NCBI GenBank assembly: GCA_015233045.1
Contig: JADFYL010000003.1
Span: 1 to 46,483 of the forward strand
DNA: 46,483 bases
From: Nitrospirota bacterium
GTDB taxonomy: Bacteria > Nitrospirota > Thermodesulfovibrionia > Thermodesulfovibrionales > Magnetobacteriaceae
Direction: 5' to 3'
Shown here: piece by piece, positions 1 to 8,018 of the stretch
Numbering within the stretch: the first letter of the stretch is position 1
How the letters are laid out: each line of letters opens with the position of its first letter
Notes under the pieces: model-generated
What the model was told of the DNA's origin: nothing
The model's input: only the letters and a program-made list of their open reading frames with translations
Databases searched by the model: none
Translations under genes and position numbers: made by a program

Positions 1-95
1 TAAAGAGCAAGGCGGCGGCGTTGCTTGGGATGAACAGGACTACCTTTCTGGAGAAGCTCAAGAAAAAGGGCCTCGACATAAAGACAGGCGAATAG
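1..95 (+). CDS. C-terminal end of a sigma-54-dependent activator (Fis-type HTH), partial
   Basis: The window opens inside a reading frame that runs from base 3 to a TAG at 93-95. The roughly 30 visible residues read as a Fis-type (HTH_8) DNA-binding helix-turn-helix: KSKAAALLGMNRTTF followed by a Lys-rich tail. This is the usual last domain of NtrC-family enhancer-binding proteins, and it closely resembles the tail of the full activator that ends at 4641. The receiver and AAA+ parts lie outside the window, so the family member cannot be named. Its position before a flagellar regulator pair suggests another flagellar or stress activator (inference). Confidence 0.7.
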   Translation, partial: KSKAAALLGMNRTTFLEKLKKKGLDIKTGE

Positions 96-97
96 CC

Positions 98-109
98 GGT
101 TACGTAACC
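98..109. repeat. 12-bp perfect palindrome GGTTACGTAACC
   Basis: A perfect palindrome lies 2 bases after the stop codon of the partial activator and is followed within about 20 bases by a run of six T (122-127). It could be part of a weak terminator or a protein site; the stem is too tight for a normal hairpin loop, so no firm role is given. Confidence 0.35.
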
Positions 110-172
110 TCAGAAGCGTCGGTTTTTTGACGTCCAGCATTATAAAACCTTTAAAATTAAATATTTCCAATC

Positions 173-188
173 TGGTATGTAATTTGCT
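173..188 (+). promoter_or_regulatory. Sigma-54-type promoter (-24/-12)
   Basis: TGGTATGTAATTTGCT has GG at 174-175 and GC at 186-187, exactly the GG-N10-GC spacing of sigma-54 promoters, and differs from the consensus TGGCACG-N4-TTGCW at two positions. The start of transcription would be near 199, giving a leader of about 37 nt before the ATG at 236. The first in-frame ATG, at 200, would then sit on the transcription start, which argues for the downstream start codon. Confidence 0.55.
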
Positions 189-235
189 ACTATATAATTA
201 TGTTACAGGTATTGAGGGGTAATAGTGGCAATATT

Positions 236-2077
236 ATGACAAACAGATTTTTGATAAAGGTGGTATTAGTAATCACAGCGCTGCTTGGCGTGGCTGTTGT
301 GGATGCCATAGAGATAAGCAAGGTGCTGGTGACGCCCGGGCTTAAACAGGCGTGGGTGTATCTTGAGATGAAGGACTATAAGCGGGCAGAGGGGGCGCTG
401 AGGGAATGTTATCTGGATACCACCGAGACCGGCGCTACCTGCAATTTTATCCGCGCCAGGATTCTTGACAGGCAGAAAAACGTACTGGGCGCTATTGACG
501 CGTACAAGAGGTCATTTGCGCGTTCAACAAACCCTGGAATTCGTGAGGAGGCGCTTTTTCGCAAATCAGAGCTGTTCTTTGAGAGAAAATACTTCTATGA
601 ATCCTCGTCAGGCTTCAGGGCGTATGTGAAACAATACCCTGAGGCGAGGAATATTGAAAAGGCTTATCTCTATCTGGCAAAGAGCCTTGACCTTACTAAG
701 AATCAGTCCGAAGCGCTTGAGGCGTATGAAAAGGCGGGTAGTGGTTCCGCGGCCCTTTACGGCAAGGCAAATGTGCTGCAGAGGCTTGGCAGGACAAACG
801 AGGCTCAGCAGATGTACGACAAGGCGGTTGTCGAAGACTCCGCCTATTTGGACAAAAGTGTGGATACACGTTATTTATACGGTGAAAACCTAATCCAGAC
901 TGGCAACGTGCAAAAGGCCAAAGAGGTGCTCCGCCCGATAGTTGATAACGTGACGTTCTCCGATGTAAAATTAAAACAAAAGGTTAACCTTGCCCTCGGC
1001 ACAATCGAGGCCGACGGCTCAAATAATGAGGCGGCGGTCAAATATTTGGCCGCGGCTGTCAGGGAAAAAAACATGGGCACTGACATCAAGCCTAAGGCCC
1101 TAATGCGGCTTGCCCGCGTGCAGATAGCATCAAATAAGCTTATAGACGCGAGGAGATCCATAGATGACCTGAAAAAACTCTTTGTAAGCAGCAAGGACAA
1201 GGGAGAGCGGGACCTTCTCACGCTTGAACTTCTGTTGAAGGAGAAAAATATTACAGAGGCAGTAAAAATATTGAGGACCATGTTTGCGGCACAGCCAAAC
1301 TCAAAAGAGCTACTGCTGAAACTTGAGGCTGTCCTCAACGCCACAGCCCTGTCAGACAAGGAGCAGTTCACTGCCCTGTGGGAAGACTATGGGAAGATGT
1401 TTATGGACAAGGCACACGAAAAACTTGTCCTACAGGCAGCCGACATATTGAAAGATAGTGGTGGCAAGCCGTACATAGATGTCCTTGAGTGGATTTCTCT
1501 GAACTCCTCAGACGAGCAACAGCAAAATGCCCTCTACGAACTCTCTAATCTATACTCCAACATTGGCGACAAGGCCGCGGCCGTAAAATACCTCAGCGAG
1601 CTGAAGAGGTTCAAAGTGCCCGCGGACGATATCCTGAGGTCTGAGGCAAAGGTGTTATTCGAAAATAACGATTTACAGGGCGTGTACGAGAGGTTGACGG
1701 CTATGAAGCATTTGAAAAGAGAAGACCTTCCGATGCTCAGGGATGCCGTAGGCGCCGCCAGGAATAAAGAGAAGGCGCTGGCCTTTTACGACCACGTATT
1801 GAGAAGTCTCGGAGCTGAAACAGGGGATGCCATGACTCTGGCAGAGAATTTTTACCAGATGGGCAGAAAAGACGACGCCATTTATTATTATAAGCAGGTA
1901 CTGACCAAAGACCCGACAAACGAGTGGGCGCTGTACAGGATAGGCATAATGCAAAACGGCACCGAGGGCAAAGAGGCATTGAAGAAACTCAGCGAGGGAA
2001 ACTCTCAGTTGAGTAAATTTGCCAAATCAATAATTCAGGGCGACGGTGTTAACAAACAACTAGAGGATTTACAGTAA
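236..2077 (+). CDS. Exported tetratricopeptide-repeat protein
   Basis: The protein has 613 residues from the ATG at 236. It begins with a short basic stretch and a hydrophobic segment (FLIKVVLVITALLGVAVVDA), a signal peptide or N-terminal anchor, so the bulk is probably periplasmic. The rest is a long series of helical TPR-like units, rich in Ala, Leu and Tyr, up to the C-terminus. The ATG at 236 is preferred over 200 because the hydrophobic segment then starts at residue 6 and because the sigma-54-type site at 173-188 places the transcript start near 199. A GAGGGG lies 16 bases upstream, a long spacing. It precedes the flagellar kinase gene by 37 bases and probably shares its operon. TPR scaffolds of this kind serve in cell-envelope or motility assembly; the partner is unknown. 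Confidence 0.75.
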   Translation: MTNRFLIKVVLVITALLGVAVVDAIEISKVLVTPGLKQAWVYLEMKDYKRAEGALRECYLDTTETGATCNFIRARILDRQKNVLGAIDAYKRSFARSTNPGIREEALFRKSELFFERKYFYESSSGFRAYVKQYPEARNIEKAYLYLAKSLDLTKNQSEALEAYEKAGSGSAALYGKANVLQRLGRTNEAQQMYDKAVVEDSAYLDKSVDTRYLYGENLIQTGNVQKAKEVLRPIVDNVTFSDVKLKQKVNLALGTIEADGSNNEAAVKYLAAAVREKNMGTDIKPKALMRLARVQIASNKLIDARRSIDDLKKLFVSSKDKGERDLLTLELLLKEKNITEAVKILRTMFAAQPNSKELLLKLEAVLNATALSDKEQFTALWEDYGKMFMDKAHEKLVLQAADILKDSGGKPYIDVLEWISLNSSDEQQQNALYELSNLYSNIGDKAAAVKYLSELKRFKVPADDILRSEAKVLFENNDLQGVYERLTAMKHLKREDLPMLRDAVGAARNKEKALAFYDHVLRSLGAETGDAMTLAENFYQMGRKDDAIYYYKQVLTKDPTNEWALYRIGIMQNGTEGKEALKKLSEGNSQLSKFAKSIIQGDGVNKQLEDLQ

Positions 2078-2114
2078 TACGTTAATAAAATATGGTTAAC
2101 TATAAGGAAAGCTA

Positions 2115-3278
2115 ATGGAAATGGTAAAGCCAATTGAAGACATATCACGTCTGAACGACGCGTTTCAGAATTTTATGCTCGCCTCGCAAAGCCTTGAGCA
2201 TGTGTATCAACAACTCAAAGACCGCGTAGTGTATTTGACCGGGGAGCTTGAGGAGAAAAATAGGCAATTAGAAAAGGCCTTGTACAACACGGAGGAGGCG
2301 GAGGACTACCTGAAGGGGATTTTGGAGAGCCTGAGCGAATCAATAATAGTCATTGACCCCGCTGGTGATATTACCATGTTTAACAAGGCCGCGGAGAAGC
2401 TGATTGGCATGAGCGCTGAGGACGTAATAGGAAGGCCGTTTGACGGACTTGGGATAAAATTCGAAAGCGATGGGACAGACACGTTTCTAAAGACGCGCAA
2501 AAAGACGCATAATGTGTTCATGTCCCGGTCAAACGTAAGCGACTCAAGGGGTTCTGTCAGAGGCCAGGTGATAATGATACAGGATATGACGAGGATAAAG
2601 GAACTTGAATCCCATCAGGAGAGAAACAAGCGCCTGATAGCAATGGGCGAGATGGCGGCACAGATAGTGCATGAAATAAGGAGCCCGCTTTGCAGCATAG
2701 AGTTATACGCAAGTATGCTTGAAAACGAGCTGGGCAGCTCGCCACATACGAACTTTGCAAAGGGAATCTACACAGGGATAAAGAGCCTTAATAACATACT
2801 CACAAATATGCTGTTCTTTGCAAAGCCACAAAAGCCAACCTTCCACACCCTAAACTTAAACACCGTGGTGAGCGAGACAATATTCATGCTGATGCCGCTG
2901 GTAGAGGCCCGTGGAATAAGCTTTACGAGGAGCCAGTGCAGCGGCACTCAGGTCGTTGGAGACGCCGAGCTGTTAAAACAGGTGCTTATGAACGTGATTA
3001 TAAACGCCATTCAGGCCGCCGGTGAGGCCGGAGAGATAGGAATAAACGAACGCGTAAACGGCGCCGCTGTCGTAGAGGTTACGGACAACGGCGAGGGCAT
3101 AGAGCATGAAAATCTTGAGAGGATTTTCGATCCTTTTTTCAGCACAAAGGAAAAAGGCACAGGGCTTGGGCTTGCCATTGCCTCAAAGATAATGCTAGCC
3201 CATGACGGGATAATCAGGGCAAGGAGCGAAAAGGGGATGGGCAGTACATTTGAAATCGTTCTGCCTCTAATATTATAA
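2115..3278 (+). CDS. Cytosolic PAS histidine kinase, FlrB/AtoS type
   Basis: 387 residues with no membrane segment. An N-terminal coiled coil (about 25-65) is followed by a PAS domain (about 66-165), a HisKA dimerisation domain with the phospho-accepting His at 186 in VHEIRSP, and a HATPase domain with an N box near 290 and G boxes including GTGLGLAI. Lack of a periplasmic sensor and direct linkage to a sigma-54 activator 16 bases downstream match FlrB/FleS flagellar kinases, which phosphorylate the partner activator when early flagellar assembly is complete. A Shine-Dalgarno AAGGAAA lies 4 bases before the ATG at 2115; a second ATG is at 2121. The FlrB role is inferred from context, the kinase assignment is firm. 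Confidence 0.88.
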   Translation: MEMVKPIEDISRLNDAFQNFMLASQSLEHVYQQLKDRVVYLTGELEEKNRQLEKALYNTEEAEDYLKGILESLSESIIVIDPAGDITMFNKAAEKLIGMSAEDVIGRPFDGLGIKFESDGTDTFLKTRKKTHNVFMSRSNVSDSRGSVRGQVIMIQDMTRIKELESHQERNKRLIAMGEMAAQIVHEIRSPLCSIELYASMLENELGSSPHTNFAKGIYTGIKSLNNILTNMLFFAKPQKPTFHTLNLNTVVSETIFMLMPLVEARGISFTRSQCSGTQVVGDAELLKQVLMNVIINAIQAAGEAGEIGINERVNGAAVVEVTDNGEGIEHENLERIFDPFFSTKEKGTGLGLAIASKIMLAHDGIIRARSEKGMGSTFEIVLPLIL

Positions 3279-3315
3279 CCGCGGTTATGTTAAAATGAGT
3301 AATGAGGAGAGCCGA

Positions 3316-4641
3316 TTGAAAGCAATGAAGCCAATTTTAGTGGTTGACGACGACCCTCAGATGAGAGATGCGTTAAGAGAGGCCATACAAAGGCTGGGTT
3401 ACGAGGCTACTGTGGCCGAAAACGGCCAGGACGGCCTTGTCAAGATGGCGGGTACGCCGTTTGCTATGATAATCACCGATATGAAGATGCCCAGAATGGA
3501 CGGCCTCCAGTTCCTGAAAGAGGTGAGGAGGCGCGTAGGCAACCTTCCGGTTCTGGTCATAACCGGCTACGGCACTGTGGAAAATGCCGTGGAGACGATG
3601 AAAGAAGGCGCCACTGACTACCTGATGAAACCGTTTTCTTTCGATAAGTTAAACGCCAAGATAAGCTCCATTATGGAGTCCACGGCCGCGGACAGGGAAA
3701 TCATCACCGGGAATCCTAAGATGGTGCGCCTGTTACAAATCACCCGCGATGTGGCCGCAGGAGATACAACGGTGCTGATATACGGCGAGAGCGGCACGGG
3801 CAAAGAACTGATTGCCAGGTACATACACGGCCAAAGCCTCAGAAAATTAAAACCCTTCGTTGCCGTCAACTGCGCGGCAATCCCTGAACACCTCATGGAG
3901 TCAGAGCTGTTTGGCCACGAAAAAGGTTCTTTTACGGGCGCGACCGATAAGAAACCCGGCAAATTTGAACTGGCCAACGATGGCACTATCCTTCTTGACG
4001 AGATCGGGGAGATGCCAATGGGCCTTCAGGCCAAACTCCTGCGTGTGCTTCAGGAAAGGGAAATAGACAGGATAGGCGGAAAACACACCATTCCCATCAA
4101 TACGAGGGTTCTGGCCACAACCAACAGGGACCTCCGAAAAGAGGCCGCGGCGGGGAATTTTAGAGAAGACCTCTACTACAGGCTAAGCGTCTTTCCCCTT
4201 CACGTCCCCCCGCTGCGGGAACGCCCGGAGGATATATCCCTGCTGTCTGAGTACTTTGTCAAAAAATTCTCCGCCCTGCTAAACAAAGAAGTCAAAGGGC
4301 TGACAGAGGATGCCCTTTCTTTTCTCCTGAGAAATGAGTGGCGCGGCAATATCAGAGAACTGGAAAACGCCTTGCACCGTGCGGTGCTGCTTTCAAGGGG
4401 ACAGTTAATTGATATTTCAGATTTCATGCTTGACGAACCAACGCCAGCCCATAAAACCAGTCTGCTCGCTGATGACAACAACAAACGAGGCATAAAGGAA
4501 ATGGAGAGGGACCTTATTATGAAAACGCTCAGGGATGTAAATGGCAATAAGACAAAGGCGGCAAAGATTCTGGGCGTCAACGTGAGGACTATCAGAAATA
4601 AACTTAGCGAATATGGGAAAAATTTTCCAGATGAACAGTAA
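3316..4641 (+). CDS. Sigma-54-dependent response regulator, FlrC/FleR-like
   Basis: An NtrC-family activator. In the longest reading from 3295 it has 448 residues: receiver domain with phospho-acceptor Asp62 (ITDMKMPRMDG), AAA+ domain with Walker A GESGTGKE (164-171), the sigma-54-contacting loop as GSFTGA (211-216, usual form GAFTGA) and Walker B ILLDEIGEM, then a Fis-type HTH (about 415-445). The start is uncertain: GAGGAG at 3304-3309 stands 6 bases before TTG 3316, which I choose; ATG 3295 lacks a ribosome site and ATG 3325 is 15 bases away. It follows its kinase by a short gap and precedes flgB, so it is the likely activator of the sigma-54-type promoters at 4782 and 11963 (inference). 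The stop of the kinase gene overlaps a 12-bp palindrome, TAACCGCGGTTA. Confidence 0.9.
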   Translation: MKAMKPILVVDDDPQMRDALREAIQRLGYEATVAENGQDGLVKMAGTPFAMIITDMKMPRMDGLQFLKEVRRRVGNLPVLVITGYGTVENAVETMKEGATDYLMKPFSFDKLNAKISSIMESTAADREIITGNPKMVRLLQITRDVAAGDTTVLIYGESGTGKELIARYIHGQSLRKLKPFVAVNCAAIPEHLMESELFGHEKGSFTGATDKKPGKFELANDGTILLDEIGEMPMGLQAKLLRVLQEREIDRIGGKHTIPINTRVLATTNRDLRKEAAAGNFREDLYYRLSVFPLHVPPLRERPEDISLLSEYFVKKFSALLNKEVKGLTEDALSFLLRNEWRGNIRELENALHRAVLLSRGQLIDISDFMLDEPTPAHKTSLLADDNNKRGIKEMERDLIMKTLRDVNGNKTKAAKILGVNVRTIRNKLSEYGKNFPDEQ

Positions 4642-4695
4642 ACTGTTGGAAATACGACGCTGTATTGACCCCTTTCAGACTTGGGGCGCGGCAAG

Positions 4696-4742
4696 AGTTA
4701 TGTGTTATTATTCTATGATTACATATAGTTATGTGTTATTAT
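4696..4742 (+). repeat. Two 16-bp direct repeats upstream of flgB
   Basis: AGTTATGTGTTATTAT occurs perfectly at 4696-4711 and 4727-4742, a period of 31 bases. The copies are centred about 104 and 73 bases before the predicted start of the flgB transcript, where enhancer-binding proteins usually bind, so they may be sites for the FlrC-like activator encoded just upstream (inference). Confidence 0.5.
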
Positions 4743-4781
4743 GTGGAGAATTAGTTTAAGGATTGGGCGTATTATTAAGGC

Positions 4782-4797
4782 TGGCATGGTTATTGAT
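4782..4797 (+). promoter_or_regulatory. Candidate sigma-54 promoter of the flgB operon
   Basis: TGGCATGGTTATTGAT keeps the GG (4783-4784) and the 10-base spacing but has GA in place of the -12 GC. Transcription would start near 4808 and leave a 32-nt leader with a strong ribosome site. The -12 mismatch makes it weaker than the site before fliK; position and upstream direct repeats support it. Confidence 0.4.
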
Positions 4798-4839
4798 AGG
4801 GTAATTGTTAGTTGGTATTTAGATTTGGAGGAGTGTGTT

Positions 4840-5217
4840 ATGGATTTGGACAATGGATTTGCAGACTTAGAGAAGCTTATAGGCGCCACCGCGCTGCGCC
4901 ACCGCGTGTTGTCGTCAAATATCGCCAACTCGGACACGCCCAACTATAAGGCGAAGGATGTTGACTTTGGTTCATTTTTTGACGACCAACGTTTGAAGAT
5001 GGACGCGACAAAGCCAATGCACTTTAGCAACGGCGCGCCAACATCGGCGTCAGGCCAGACGGTGGAGGATAACTCCCTGTTATGGGGTGATGGCAACAAT
5101 GTCGAGGTTGACATGGAGCTGGCGAAGATGACTGAAAACGGCTTAAAATTCCAGGCGGCTGTAAAATTGGTATCGCAGAAGATAACGATGTATAAGAATG
5201 CCCTGAAGAGGGTATAA
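4840..5217 (+). CDS. flgB: Flagellar basal-body rod protein FlgB
   Basis: 125 residues from ATG 4840, which has GGAGGAG 6 bases upstream; the frame stays open back to 4741, but the extra 33 residues lack a ribosome site and family similarity. The N-terminal rod motif (LRHRVLSSNIANSDTPNYKA) and the C-terminal helix typical of axial proteins (VEMELAKMTENGLKFQ-like) are clear. FlgB is a proximal rod subunit in the periplasm, exported by the flagellar type III apparatus. It is the first gene of a tightly packed basal-body and export operon and is followed by flgC after 24 bases. Confidence 0.93.
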   Translation: MDLDNGFADLEKLIGATALRHRVLSSNIANSDTPNYKAKDVDFGSFFDDQRLKMDATKPMHFSNGAPTSASGQTVEDNSLLWGDGNNVEVDMELAKMTENGLKFQAAVKLVSQKITMYKNALKRV

Positions 5218-5241
5218 GAATGCTGTCCAAAGGAGTTAGCG

Positions 5242-5655
5242 ATGGATTTGTACGGAGTTTTTAAGACAAGCGCATCTGCCCTTGCGGCGCAGCGCGAGAG
5301 AATGAACGTAGTGGCGTCGAATCTGGCAAACGCGCACACGACCAGGACAGACCAGGGCGGCCCGTATAAGAGAAGGGACGTGGCGTTTCAGGTGGCTCCC
5401 GTGGATAAAGACCCAAACACGTTGAATAATGGCGTAAAAGTCTCTGAAATAGTAGAGGACCAGACACCGCCTACGTTGATTTACGATCCAACGCATCCTG
5501 ACGCCAATAGCTCTGGATATGTGGCGATGCCAAATGTTAATGTGGTAGAGGAAATGGTAAACATGATGATGGCGTCAAGGGCATATGAGGCCAACGTGTC
5601 GGCCTTTAACATCTCTAAGGGTATGTACCTTAAAACGTTGGAAATAGGGAAATAG
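5242..5655 (+). CDS. flgC: Flagellar basal-body rod protein FlgC
   Basis: 137 residues, normal length for FlgC. It shows the N-terminal rod motif (MNVVASNLANAHTTRT), the YKRRDVAFQV segment, and the C-terminal rod signature NVNVVEEMVNMMMASRAYEAN. It forms the proximal rod with FlgB and FlgF and is exported by the flagellar type III system. The ribosome site AAAGGAG stands about 12 bases upstream of the ATG. Placed between flgB and fliE, the common order in bacteria. Confidence 0.95.
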   Translation: MDLYGVFKTSASALAAQRERMNVVASNLANAHTTRTDQGGPYKRRDVAFQVAPVDKDPNTLNNGVKVSEIVEDQTPPTLIYDPTHPDANSSGYVAMPNVNVVEEMVNMMMASRAYEANVSAFNISKGMYLKTLEIGK

Positions 5656-5666
5656 GGAGGTAGCTT

Positions 5667-5981
5667 ATGTCTGACATAAAAATAAACGGCGCGAGCCTTG
5701 AAATACCGCAGCAGTTAAGGTCTGCCAGCAATGGCGCTGCCAATAAGGGCGCTGACGATTCAAGCGCTGGCGGTTTTGACGCCGCCCTGAATGAGGCGTT
5801 CACAAAGGTCAACGCCATTCAGCAGGAGGCCGACAAGGCAGTGCAGGACCTTACTAAAGGCGGCGATGTCACTAACGCGGTAATGGCAATGCAGAAGGCC
5901 GACATGTCTTTCCAGTTGATGGTGGAAGTGAGAAACAGGCTGCTCACCGCCTACGATGACGTGATGAGGATGCAGGTGTAG
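5667..5981 (+). CDS. fliE: Flagellar hook-basal body protein FliE
   Basis: 104 residues. The N-terminal third is a low-complexity Ala/Ser/Gly linker; the conserved part is the helical C-terminus with the FliE signature (DVTNAVMAMQKADMSFQLM ending in LTAYDDVMRMQV). FliE joins the MS ring to the proximal rod and is needed for export of rod proteins. GGGAGGT lies 7 bases before the ATG. It follows flgC by 11 bases. After it the otherwise tight operon is broken by a 250-base gap before fliF. Confidence 0.93.
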   Translation: MSDIKINGASLEIPQQLRSASNGAANKGADDSSAGGFDAALNEAFTKVNAIQQEADKAVQDLTKGGDVTNAVMAMQKADMSFQLMVEVRNRLLTAYDDVMRMQV

Positions 5982-6231
5982 TAGTGTCGTGAGCTAAGGC
6001 AGTTGCACAGAGACGGGTTGTAGAAGTGGCTATACGGTTGTGGAAGTGGTTACGCAGTAGTACAGTTAGTAGAGGCGGGTTGTGCCGCGGCTGGTAGTGG
6101 CCGTGGCTTAGGCAGTGGTGGTTGCGATTATTTTCTGAGGAGTTTGCCCTGTATTGAAGCGGGGAGGCGTTTATCCTCAGACATATAGTCGGATTATTAA
6201 CAGTTAATATAAAATGCAAGCGCAGGGCGAT
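5982..6231 (+). other. 250-base non-coding gap inside the flagellar operon
   Basis: No credible gene is seen on either strand. The gap holds an imperfect tandem repeat of period 20 at 6016-6055 (GGTTGTAGAAGTGGCTATAC then GGTTGTGGAAGTGGTTACGC), and an 8-bp hairpin, GCCGCGGC 6084-6091 pairing with GCCGTGGC 6100-6107 through one G-T pair, without a T run after it. The sequence is rich in GTGG and GTTG words. It may be a processing, attenuating or degenerate segment. Confidence 0.45.
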
Positions 6232-7845
6232 ATGGCAAACACTATTGAAACGATAAAGAACTGGTCTAATAAGAAAAAGGTAGTCATCGCCTTATCACTG
6301 GTGATGGGGATTGCGGCGATAGTGTTGTTGTTTTCGTGGTCCCAGATGACAAACTATGCGGTGATGTTTTCGAATCTTTCTGAGGGTGACGCTGGGAAGA
6401 TAGTAGAGAAACTGCAGCAGCTTAAAATACCGTATCAGGTAACGTCAAACAGCATCATGGTGCCTGCGGAGAAAGTCTATGACCTAAGGCTTCAAATGGC
6501 CGCGCAGGGGCTTCCCCAGGGCGGTGGAATAGGGTTTGAGGTGTTTGACAAGGCAGACTTTCAGGCTACCGACTTTGTCCAGAAACTCAACTATAAGAGG
6601 GCGTTGGAGGGAGAACTTGCGAGGACTATATCGGCCCTTGCGGAGGTTGACAGGGCAAGGGTTCATCTGGCTATGCCGGAGAAATCCCTTTTTGTAAAGG
6701 AGAAACAGCCGCCTACGGCCTCTATACTCGTTACCCTAAAATCCTCAAAGTCTCTGACACAGGGCCAGATACAGGGCATCGTACACCTTGTCTCAAGCAG
6801 TATTGAGGGATTAAATCCCAACGATGTGACGATTGTTGACAGCAGCGGCAACATGCTGACGCGCCCGGTTGACGAGATGATGGGCCTTACGGGCACAGAG
6901 CTGGATTACCAGCGAAAGTATGAAAGGGACATAGAGGCAAGTATTCGTGACATCCTTGAACCGGTGGTCGGCAAGGACAAGGTCAAGGTAAAGGTGCACT
7001 CAGAGCTGGACTTTTCGCGCACAGAGAAAACGGAAGAGACATATGACCCGGATGGCGCGGTGGTAAGGAGCCAGCAGACGACAAGTGAAGATTCTCAGAC
7101 CTCTGCCCCGGCCGGTGTAGTTGGGGTTCAATCGAACCTGCCGGCAAAGACCACGCCGCAGTCACAGGGCGGACAGCAGCAGATGAAAAAGAAGACCGAG
7201 ACAATAAATAACGAAATCAGCAGGACAACAAGCCATATCATAGCCCCATATGGCAGTGTCAAGAAGCTCACGGCCGCCGTCCTGGTTGATGGCGTCTATA
7301 CGATGAAAGCGGATTCTAAAGACCCCAAAGATGTCGTATATACCCCGCACAAGGAGGATGAGATAAAGCAGTACGAGAACCTTGTGAAGAAGGCCATTGG
7401 TTTTACTGAGGCCAGAGGAGACGACGTAACGGTAATAAACATGCCTTTTGAGCCGCTGCCAAAGGAGGAAATCCTGCCGGTTAAGAGGAGCTATACAGAC
7501 TACATTAAGGACGGCGTGATGGTTACGAAGTATCTGGCGCCTGTGATGTTAGCACTATTGTTTATCGTATTTGTGGTCAGGCCGATAGTGAAATCTCTGG
7601 TAATGGAGTCAGCGCCGGTGGTAAAGGAGCTACCGTATTCCAGGGCTGGTGGTACTGCCGCTGAGAGAGAGTATGAGGCCAGAGAGGGGGGGATGTCCTC
7701 AAAAGAGAAGGGTGTAAAGATGCCGCCTACTGAGGAGACGACCATTAAAAGAGAGATGACGGGCTGGTCTGACTGGGTGAAAGAAAACCCCTCGCAGGCA
7801 GCCACACTAATCAAAGAATGGATGGGTACTGAGGAGCCGACATAA
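6232..7845 (+). CDS. fliF: Flagellar MS-ring protein FliF
   Basis: 537 residues from ATG 6232, which has CAGGGCG 4 bases upstream; another ATG at 6214 would add six residues. It has two membrane segments, one near residues 17-38 and one near 437-458 (VTKYLAPVMLALLFIVFVV), with the YscJ/FliF ring-building domains between them (RALEGELARTISALAEVDRARVHLA is a family hallmark in the first half). The cytoplasmic tail ends with GWSDWVKENPSQAATLIKEW, the FliG-binding helix region. FliF forms the ring in the inner membrane onto which rotor and export gate assemble. Its stop overlaps by one base the start of a 56-codon ORF that repeats this tail. Confidence 0.95.
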   Translation: MANTIETIKNWSNKKKVVIALSLVMGIAAIVLLFSWSQMTNYAVMFSNLSEGDAGKIVEKLQQLKIPYQVTSNSIMVPAEKVYDLRLQMAAQGLPQGGGIGFEVFDKADFQATDFVQKLNYKRALEGELARTISALAEVDRARVHLAMPEKSLFVKEKQPPTASILVTLKSSKSLTQGQIQGIVHLVSSSIEGLNPNDVTIVDSSGNMLTRPVDEMMGLTGTELDYQRKYERDIEASIRDILEPVVGKDKVKVKVHSELDFSRTEKTEETYDPDGAVVRSQQTTSEDSQTSAPAGVVGVQSNLPAKTTPQSQGGQQQMKKKTETINNEISRTTSHIIAPYGSVKKLTAAVLVDGVYTMKADSKDPKDVVYTPHKEDEIKQYENLVKKAIGFTEARGDDVTVINMPFEPLPKEEILPVKRSYTDYIKDGVMVTKYLAPVMLALLFIVFVVRPIVKSLVMESAPVVKELPYSRAGGTAAEREYEAREGGMSSKEKGVKMPPTEETTIKREMTGWSDWVKENPSQAATLIKEWMGTEEPT

Positions 7846-8015
7846 TGTCAAAAGAGGAATCAGACAGGAAAATGCCGCCATTGCCAGAGGCCAAAGGTCC
7901 CGGTTCCCCTAATTCCCAGGACAGAGAGGGATGGTCTAAGTGGGCGAAGGAACACCCTGGCGAGGCGGCAAAAATGATAAAAGACTGGATTGGCGCTGTG
8001 GAGGAAGGAGGATAA
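7845..8015 (+). CDS. 56-residue free-standing copy of the FliF C-terminal FliG-binding tail
   Basis: ATG 7845 overlaps the fliF stop (TAATG) and has GAGGAG 8 bases upstream; the ORF ends at TAA 8013-8015, just before fliG. Residues 29-50 (GWSKWAKEHPGEAAKMIKDW then IG) align without gaps to the last part of FliF (GWSDWVKENPSQAATLIKEW then MG): 13 of 22 identical, the rest mostly conservative. An upstream MPP word is also shared (KMPP in both). The rest is a Pro/Gly/Ser-rich linker. No membrane segment is present. In known motors this FliF tail binds the N-terminal domain of FliG, so the small protein could bind FliG directly, as competitor, chaperone or extra rotor adaptor (inference). It arose most simply by tandem duplication of the end of fliF. 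Too short for most gene callers. Confidence 0.72.
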   Translation: MSKEESDRKMPPLPEAKGPGSPNSQDREGWSKWAKEHPGEAAKMIKDWIGAVEEGG

Positions 8016-8018
8016 GAG

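Noticed and set aside
4741-4839. N-terminal extension of FlgB from ATG 4741
   Set aside because: It would contain the sigma-54-like site and has no ribosome site; ATG 4840 has a strong one and begins at the FlgB family start.
6027-6042. TGGCTATACGGTTGTG as a sigma-54 promoter of fliF
   Set aside because: GG and spacing are present, but the -12 GC is GT and the element falls in a TGG-rich repeat; chance match is likely.
5944-6219. 91-codon minus-strand frame in the fliE-fliF gap
   Set aside because: No ribosome site, low-complexity His/Asn/Arg-rich product, and it is made of the tandem repeat.
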